Assembly (NCBI RefSeq): GCF_965263005.1 | Contig: NZ_OZ253579.1 | Coordinates: 3,906,001 to 3,970,000, forward strand | DNA: 64,000 bases | Source: Rariloculus sp965263005 | GTDB lineage: Bacteria > Pseudomonadota > Gammaproteobacteria > Steroidobacterales > Rariloculaceae | Direction of reading: 5' to 3' | Part shown: in pieces, positions 59,515-64,000 of the stretch | How positions within the stretch are numbered: the first letter of the stretch is position 1 | How the letters are laid out: every line of letters begins with the position of its first letter | Translations under genes and position numbers: made by a program | The notes under the pieces: model-generated | Told to the model about the DNA's origin: nothing | Database searches by the model: none | What the model saw: only the letters and a program-made list of their open reading frames with translations

Positions 59515-59789
59515 GGCTCGCCCCCCGGCGAATCGATGTCAACGGCGTAGTTGAAGTAATGCGCCTGGTACTGGCGCATCCAACCCGGCAGCGCGGCGTA
59601 ATCGAAACGAAGCTCGACCCTCGCCGGCAAGCGCGCGGCGAGCGCTGGATTCGATCGGAAGACCCGCGCGAGCGACGCCTCAAGCTCAGGCAAATCGTCG
59701 CCGTCGACCGTGATATCGCCGCATGATGCAAGCCAACGGTTGCGCTCGAAGCTGAGGACGAATTCGCACACGTCGCGATCCGCCGCCAT
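59511..59789 (-). CDS. small soluble protein co-transcribed with the YeiH-like exporter
   Basis: A 92-residue protein starting MAADRDVCEFVLSFERNRWL. It has predicted beta strands, ASCGDITVDGDDLPELEASL, and a C-terminal RFDYAALPGWMRQYQAHYFN. No known domain is recognised with confidence; it may be the small DUF5395-like protein seen beside such exporters. Its stop overlaps the exporter ATG by four bases, so the two are translationally coupled. Confidence 0.6.
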   Translation of the reverse strand: MAADRDVCEFVLSFERNRWLASCGDITVDGDDLPELEASLARVFRSNPALAARLPARVELRFDYAALPGWMRQYQAHYFNYAVDIDSPGGEP

Positions 59790-59819
59790 GACGTTCCTTC
59801 CCACCGCGGACCGCCCGGA

Positions 59820-59978
59820 TCAGCTCAGAATGAACCGGTCGACGAGCCAGCCGAGCACGATCAACCCGGCGATGCCGACACCGATGCTCCACCATACGAG
59901 CGAAGTCTCCCACGACTCCCAGGGCTCGGGATCTCCGGACAGTGACCCTTCGCCCGGTGGCTCTTGTTCGAGCTGCAT
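59820..59978 (-). CDS. 52-residue single-pass membrane protein upstream of the YeiH operon
   Basis: A short frame from the ATG at 59978, below the size most gene callers report. Residues 1-26 are acidic and polar (MQLEQEPPGEGSLSGDPEPW), residues 27-47 are one membrane helix (TSLVWWSIGVGIAGLIVLGW), and it ends LVDRFILS. A clear topology, a purine-rich GGGGGAAACGTC before the ATG and a 30-bp gap to the next gene on the same strand suggest a real third member of the operon. Confidence 0.55.
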   Translation of the reverse strand: MQLEQEPPGEGSLSGDPEPWESWETSLVWWSIGVGIAGLIVLGWLVDRFILS

Positions 59979-60015
59979 GACGTTTCCCCCGAGTGGTTAG
60001 CGAACACTAGCCTGG

Positions 60016-60055
60016 CAGCCCGTGGCAAAAGCCCCGCTGCAATCAACCGGCGGCG
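60016..60055. repeat. inverted-repeat element, copy C (one end)
   Basis: CAGCCCGTGGCAAAAGCCCC and the next 20 bases (CTGCAATCAACCGGCGG) match the left end of the elements at 31076 and 38991. The rest of the element is not recognisable. Confidence 0.7.
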
Positions 60056-60188
60056 AGTCTATCGTTGCCGCTACCGCATCGCGATGCGACCATACCATCG
60101 TCGCCGCTGTCAATCGAGCGCGGCCCGGAGTGACAGCATTCGAGCGCTATCGTTACGTGCCATTAATTGCATGCATTCTGGAGGGCCC

Positions 60189-60437
60189 ATGAGCACGATG
60201 ACCATAAGTAACGTGTCCACAGAACTGGCTGCTGCTCTCAAGAAGGAGAAACGGCGTCGGGGACTGTCTCTCAACCGTACCGTGCTGGCTCTGATGGAGG
60301 AATCTCTGGGAGTTCACGGCAACATCTGCAGTAACGGCCTGCATCGTCTCGCCGGCACTTGGAGCGAAGACGCGTTCAAGCAATTCGAGCATGCCGTAAC
60401 TCCATTCGGCGAGGTCGACCCCGAAATCTGGCGATGA
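60189..60437 (+). CDS. ribbon-helix-helix antitoxin (FitA/VapB-like)
   Basis: An 82-residue protein starting MSTMTISNVSTELAAALKKE, then KRRRGLSLNRTVLALMEESL (RHH), with a C-terminal toxin-binding part ending PFGEVDPEIWR. The WSEDAFKQFEHAV segment is typical of antitoxins of this PIN group. Its stop overlaps the toxin ATG (GATGA). The antitoxin is intact, though its toxin is not. Confidence 0.82.
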   Translation: MSTMTISNVSTELAAALKKEKRRRGLSLNRTVLALMEESLGVHGNICSNGLHRLAGTWSEDAFKQFEHAVTPFGEVDPEIWR

Positions 60438-60676
60438 ACCGGTTTTGCCTGGATACGTCCGCTTATAGCCGTTTTCGGCGTGACGATTCGCAGGGCGTCG
60501 CTCACTTCGACGCGCGTTTCCAGGCCATAACCCGCGTAGGCACACTCATCCTGGCAGCAGACTTCAAGTGGCCCCATTACATCGAGTTACGGTCTCCTTG
60601 GGCCACGATTGGATTCTATGTCGCAGGGCAATGTGTTCGGTCTACCTCCGGACCCGGATTCCACTCCTGTGACTGA
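60434..60676 (+). pseudogene. PIN-domain toxin with large internal deletion
   Basis: The frame starts MNRFCLDTSAYSRFRRDDSQ, a normal PIN N-terminus with the first aspartate, and then goes straight to HFDARFQAITRVGTLIL, the normal C-terminus (YDAHF--I--VGTL). About 95 codons carrying the other acidic residues are missing in frame. The frame also runs on past the usual end into the DUF3800 gene on the other strand. The toxin cannot be catalytic. Confidence 0.75.
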
Positions 60677-61392
60677 CGCGATTGAGCCGGTGCTCGAAAT
60701 ACCGGCGGAACACCTCGTTTTCGGGCCAAGCTGCTGGGTCGGCCCAAATCGCCCCGAGCCGCCCTACCAATCCGGCAATCCAATCGGCGACCTGGAGCGT
60801 CTGATAGCGGTGACTCTCCAGATGGAACGGCGGCTCGATGAGATAACGCCGCCGTTCGTGCCTCGCATACATGCTGCGCGCCGCGGCGCCGATCAGAGTC
60901 AGCCGTTGCTCGTGTTCGTCAAGTATCAGCGCGAAGTTCACCGGCGACTCGCAGTCCTTACCGCAAAACTCGTCAATCCGCTTGATCGCCTCCAGAAACA
61001 CCCTTGCGTAGAGCCGATTCGGACTGTGCGCTCCCGGCGCGGCGGTTTTGCAAACACCGACGTAGAACACGAAACCGCCGAAGTTCTTTATCCTGCTTTA
61101 ACAGCCGGTTGGTAAACTTGCGCAGCTCGCCGTAACGGCTGACGTTCGTCACAGTGTAGAGACTGGCGCCCTTTTTCTCCCACACGGCAGGGTGCTCCCC
61201 CGAGCGGTCGATTTCGAAGGCGAGAAGATCGCACTTGCGCTGAAAGAACCAAGTGCCGAACCCACGCACCTCTTTCGACGGGAGCACGAAACCGGCCAGT
61301 CCAAACACCGGGCTTTCGTTGTATCTCGGGTCGGCACGGCTGACGTACGGGCCGATATGGCCGAATTCGTCGAGATAGGCGAAATACGTCAT
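60642..61392 (-). pseudogene. DUF3800 protein, frameshifted
   Basis: The first frame, from the ATG at 61392, gives MTYFAYLDEFGHIGPYVSRA, with the LDE of DUF3800, and runs to KQDKEL near 61098. There the sequence continues only in the next frame: FGGFVFYVGVCKTAAPGAHS, to FALILDEHEQRL and TLQVADWIAGLVGRLGAIW, the C-terminal DUF3800 site. One base too many in AAAGAACTTCGGC accounts for it. DUF3800 proteins have an RNase H-like fold. Both halves are otherwise complete. Confidence 0.78.
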
Positions 61393-61648
61393 CGGCCGCC
61401 CTTCGGAAACACGAAAGCCCACGCCGAAACGTGGGCCTCGGAAAGAGGGCAATACGAGCTTGCGCCTCACTTGCGAACGTATGTCCGCGCTACCACAATG
61501 TCAAGCGAGAATCTCATGCGACGCCGTGTATTTCGCCTGAAACCTTTGCAAAACAGGGGGATATGGCGCTGTCAAGTCGTTAGGGGGCGGCGTTCCTGAC
61601 ACGATTTCGGGCCAGCACGACAGTTGTCGTTGCGGTACGCTCGATCGC

Positions 61649-62710
61649 ATGAGCGGATCATGGCGACAGAAGCTGGCCGACGACCGTGTCGTCGTGATCG
61701 ACGGTGGCACCGGCAGTGAGCTCAGACGGCGCGGCTTTCGATTGAGCGGCCAGGCGTGGAGCGGACTCGCCGCGGCCTCGCACGCGCATCTGCTCAGGGA
61801 GCTCCACGCCGACTTCATCCGCGCCGGCGCCGACGTGATCACGGCGAACACCTTCGGCACCGCGCGCTTCGTACTCGAGTCCGCGGGCCGCGGGAGCGAA
61901 TTCCGCGCCATCAACGAGCGCGCCGTTGCAGCGGCACTCCAGGCCCGCGACGCGACAGGCGCCGATGTCGCCGTCGCCGGATCCATCTCGTGCCTGCCGC
62001 CCGGAATGAACACCGCGGCTTACCCGGATCCGGACACGGAGGGCCGCGCGTATCGCGAACTCGCCGAATTGCTCGCCGAGCAGGGCGTCGATCTGCTCGT
62101 GCTCGAAATGATGCAGGACGATGAGCATGCCGGGCGGGCCTGCGAGGCCGCGGCCAGCGTCGGCCTACCCTGGTGGCTCGGGCTGAGCTGCCGCTTCGGC
62201 GGCGACGGCCGCTCCGTCGTCGGATTCGACTATCCGGATACGCCGATCGACGTCCCGCTCCGCGCGCTCCGGCGTTACGAGCCTGCCGTCATCAACGTCA
62301 TGCACACGCCGCCGCCCGCGGTCGCGGCGGCGCTGGCCGAGATCAGCTCGCATTGGGACGGGCCCACCGGCGCCTACCCGGTATTGGATGAGGACGAGCC
62401 CGACGCGGGGGATAAGCCCGGCATGGCGCACGAGCCAGACGCGAGGCACAAGCCAGGCGCGGGGGACGAGCCCGGCATGGCGTGCGAGCCAGACGCGAGG
62501 CACAAGCCAGGCGCGGGGGATGAGCCCGGCGCGGTGCAGCCGTCGCCCGTCCTGTCACCCGGCGCGCTCGCCCGGCTCGCCGCCCAATGGGCGGATTCAG
62601 GCGCGCTCGTGCTCGGCGGCTGCTGCGGCGCGACTCCGGACCACATCCGTGCGCTCAGCGATGTCGCACTCAAGCACGGCAACAGTTCGCCGCCGCAGGA
62701 GCGGCGCTGA
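61649..62710 (+). CDS. homocysteine S-methyltransferase-family protein with repeat insertion
   Basis: A 353-residue enzyme of the Pfam S-methyl_trans family. It has VVIDGGTGSELRRRGFRLSG, HADFIRAGADVITANTFGTA, AVAGSISCLPP, and the zinc site C--(R)FG near residue 180 with VLGGCCGATPDHIRAL near residue 325. Residues about 248-297 are an extra hydrophilic stretch with an 18-residue unit (PGMAHEPDARHKPGAGDE) repeated twice. It lies just before the zinc GGCC motif. Methyl donor and acceptor cannot be told from sequence. Confidence 0.85.
   Translation: MSGSWRQKLADDRVVVIDGGTGSELRRRGFRLSGQAWSGLAAASHAHLLRELHADFIRAGADVITANTFGTARFVLESAGRGSEFRAINERAVAAALQARDATGADVAVAGSISCLPPGMNTAAYPDPDTEGRAYRELAELLAEQGVDLLVLEMMQDDEHAGRACEAAASVGLPWWLGLSCRFGGDGRSVVGFDYPDTPIDVPLRALRRYEPAVINVMHTPPPAVAAALAEISSHWDGPTGAYPVLDEDEPDAGDKPGMAHEPDARHKPGAGDEPGMACEPDARHKPGAGDEPGAVQPSPVLSPGALARLAAQWADSGALVLGGCCGATPDHIRALSDVALKHGNSSPPQERR
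62392..62540 (+). repeat. in-frame tandem repeat within the methyltransferase gene
   Basis: Units such as GCGAGGCACAAGCCAGGCGC and GGGGGACGAGCCCGGCATGG recur at 54-bp spacing with shorter internal repeats. All are multiples of three and keep the frame. Confidence 0.85.
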
Positions 62711-62762
62711 TCCGGACCGCGGCGCGCGGATGCTTCCGGAGATGCCATAGGATCGGCGATCC

Positions 62763-62776
62763 GCCACGGGCTGCTA
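62763..62776. repeat. inverted-repeat element, copy D (end only)
   Basis: GCCACGGGCTGCTA is the terminal sequence of the repeat element and supplies the TAG stop of the GST gene on the minus strand, exactly as at the methyltransferase gene at 39196. No further element sequence is visible. Confidence 0.6.
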
Positions 62777-63409
62777 CTCGTCGGGCAGCGGAATCGGATT
62801 GACGAATCGAGGCACGTCGTAGCCCCGGGCGACGGCCGGGCGCGCCGCGATGGCCGTGTACCACCGCTTCAGGTTCGGATGATTCGCCCAATCGATGCCG
62901 TGCCACGCGTAGCGCGATATCCACGGCCATGTCGCGATGTCAGCGATGGAATAGTCTCCGGCGAGGTACTGCGCCTCGCCGAGCCGCTTGTCGAGCACGC
63001 CGTAGATACGCGCCGTCTCCTTGAGGTAGCGCTGGCGGGCGTACTCGGACTTGTCCGGGTTGAAATGGTTGAAGTGATGCGTTTGACCGAGCATCGGGCC
63101 GACACTGCCCATCTGCATCATTAGCCATTCCATGACGTTCCACTTCGCCGGACTCGCCGCGGGCATGAGCCTGCCGGTCTTTTCGGCCAGATAGAAGAGT
63201 ATCGCGCCCGATTCCATCAGCGAGATCCCGTTGTCGCGATCGACAATAGCGGGAATCTTGTTGTTCGGGCTGATCTTGAGAAAACCGGCGTCGAACTGGG
63301 CGCCCGCGCGGATGTCGACGGGGATCGCCTTGTAGGGCAGCCCGACTTCCTCGAGCATGATCGACGCCTTGCGTCCGTTCGGCGTCGTCCAGGTATATAG
63401 ATCGATCAT
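62774..63409 (-). CDS. glutathione S-transferase (YfcG/YghU-like)
   Basis: A 211-residue GST. The thioredoxin domain starts MIDLYTWTTPNGRKASIMLE, where TTPNGRK is the Nu-class site. NNKIPAIVDRDN and the SLMESGAILFYLAEKTGRL glutathione loop follow. The helical domain has YLAGDYSIADIATWPWISRY. Nu-class enzymes act as disulfide reductases. The start at 63409 gives the family N-terminus; an upstream ATG at 63442 is unlikely. Confidence 0.9.
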   Translation of the reverse strand: MIDLYTWTTPNGRKASIMLEEVGLPYKAIPVDIRAGAQFDAGFLKISPNNKIPAIVDRDNGISLMESGAILFYLAEKTGRLMPAASPAKWNVMEWLMMQMGSVGPMLGQTHHFNHFNPDKSEYARQRYLKETARIYGVLDKRLGEAQYLAGDYSIADIATWPWISRYAWHGIDWANHPNLKRWYTAIAARPAVARGYDVPRFVNPIPLPDE

Positions 63410-63818
63410 CGTTTGATCCGCACCTTCCGTTGCGATGTGCAATTCCAGTACGCCGCGCCTGCAGCGGGCCGCGGCGGTCTCGTGGCGCGTCGAGCCGCAG
63501 GTCCGACACCCGATGCGGATTCGGCCTGGCCTGCGTCGCGCGCCTGCGCATGGTACTGCAACGTATCGCTTCCGTTGCGGATACCGCGAGTTGGCCCAGG
63601 CCGAAACGACGGTCGAGCGCTGCGAAGCCGCTGGCTGGACTTGACCGAAGCGGACGACTGGACTCGGCTATAACCGGCCGCCGGACGCAGCCGAAGCCTC
63701 GGGCTGGATGCGGCGAAGCCGACGGACGGACGGATGCAGCCGGAGCCGACGGCTGGACTCGGCGGAGCCCGAACGCCCACAATCGATGCCCGTCGCATTC
63801 AGCATTACCGGTGCAGCC
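63410..63818. other. non-coding region with degenerate repeats
   Basis: From about 63600 to 63775 short imperfect units (GAAGCCGCTGGCTGGAC, GAAGCCTCGGGCTGGATG, GAGCCGACGGCTGGACTCGG) recur at about 26-36 bp. They appear as decaying tandem copies. No gene is recognisable. A promoter for the FAD-oxidase gene must lie here, but I cannot point to it. Confidence 0.5.
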
Positions 63819-64000
63819 ATGACCACGACGACAGCGATCGTCACCGAACTCGAGCAGGCGCTCGGCCCCGGCCGCGTGCTCACGGGCGACGCAATCGGCG
63901 CGAAGCATCACGTCGATTTCAGCGGCGAACATGCCTGTGCGCCGTGGGCCGTCGTCCGGCCGGACTCGACCGAAGAGCTTGCGACTGTCATGAAGCGCTG
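63819..64000 (+). CDS. FAD-linked oxidase (GlcD/D-2-hydroxyacid dehydrogenase-like), N-terminal part
   Basis: The frame starts MTTTTAIVTELEQALGPGRV and stays open to the window edge (61 codons). LTGDAIGAKHHVDFSGEHAC followed by WAVVRPDSTEELATVMKR is the standard entry into an FAD_binding_4 domain (P-A-V-RP-STEE-A). The remainder is outside the window. A D-2-hydroxyglutarate or lactate dehydrogenase is the usual assignment for such starts. Confidence 0.7.
   Translation, partial: MTTTTAIVTELEQALGPGRVLTGDAIGAKHHVDFSGEHACAPWAVVRPDSTEELATVMKR

Noticed and set aside
61090..61100. Programmed frameshifting in the DUF3800 gene
   Set aside because: AAAGAACTTCGGC is not a recognised slippery site and no pseudoknot or stop at the shift was evident. 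A simple one-base change is more economical.

Overview
The window is GC-rich (roughly 60-65 percent by eye) and looks like the chromosome of an uncultured gammaproteobacterium. Several TonB-dependent receptors, a YadA-like trimeric autotransporter, periplasmic PQQ dehydrogenases and TPP-riboswitch-controlled thiamine uptake indicate a Gram-negative cell. The density of toxin-antitoxin (TA) modules and gene fragments resembles the genomes of host-associated or particle-associated marine lineages, but that is inference. I saw no rRNA, tRNA, CRISPR array or intact mobile element.

Layout. 1-3.6 kb: TA modules (AbiEii end, FitAB, XRE/BrnT) and remnants. 3.66-9.4 kb: a trimeric autotransporter and a membrane-fused spermidine-synthase-like protein. 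9.4-17.7 kb: a mosaic of gene pieces (LuxR, HigB, spermidine-synthase, autotransporter and TonB-receptor fragments, an IS3 end, an XRE/ImmA remnant) holding HigA, YefM-YoeB and VapBC modules and a family of small membrane-anchored coiled-coil proteins. Part of this mosaic is an 0.8-kb direct repeat whose two copies flank the TA modules. 17.8-19.9 kb: inositol-phosphate synthase and a methyltransferase. 20-27.5 kb: thiamine uptake. One receptor gene follows the 3' half of a TPP riboswitch whose 5' half seems replaced by IS21-like end repeats. On the other strand an intact TPP riboswitch precedes a second receptor, a thiamine-binding protein, PnuT and a thiamine kinase. 27.6-29.2 kb: MazEF and Phd/PIN modules.

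29.4-33.3 kb: a TetR-controlled YbhGFSR-like ABC exporter, interrupted by a repeat element. 33.3-47.8 kb: mixed metabolic genes (SnoaL-like, nitroreductase, L-2-hydroxyglutarate oxidase, TauE, CmcJ-like, sialidase-like, phospholipid methyltransferase, DUF1080, PQQ dehydrogenase, Na+/solute symporter, MerR, Ogt, DUF2272, GNAT). 47.9-56.9 kb: a likely uptake and oxidation cluster (TonB receptor, ketopantoate-reductase-like enzyme, PQQ alcohol dehydrogenase with cytochrome c, alpha/beta hydrolase, DUF6152 protein). 57.3-64 kb: PurN, a YeiH-like exporter with two small partners, a damaged TA module, a frameshifted DUF3800 gene, homocysteine methyltransferase, GST and the start of an FAD-linked oxidase.

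The strongest unusual signals are: (i) six paralogous small coiled-coil genes with one conserved tail and stalks that vary by whole 21-bp or 33-bp units; (ii) a 49-bp tandem repeat that copies the start codon of the thiamine kinase five times, giving four overlapping 18-residue mini-ORFs; (iii) a TPP riboswitch cut in half next to one thiamine receptor, and loss of about 147 plug residues from the other; (iv) a short inverted-repeat element that repeatedly sits exactly on stop codons; (v) low-complexity in-frame insertions inside two conserved enzymes.
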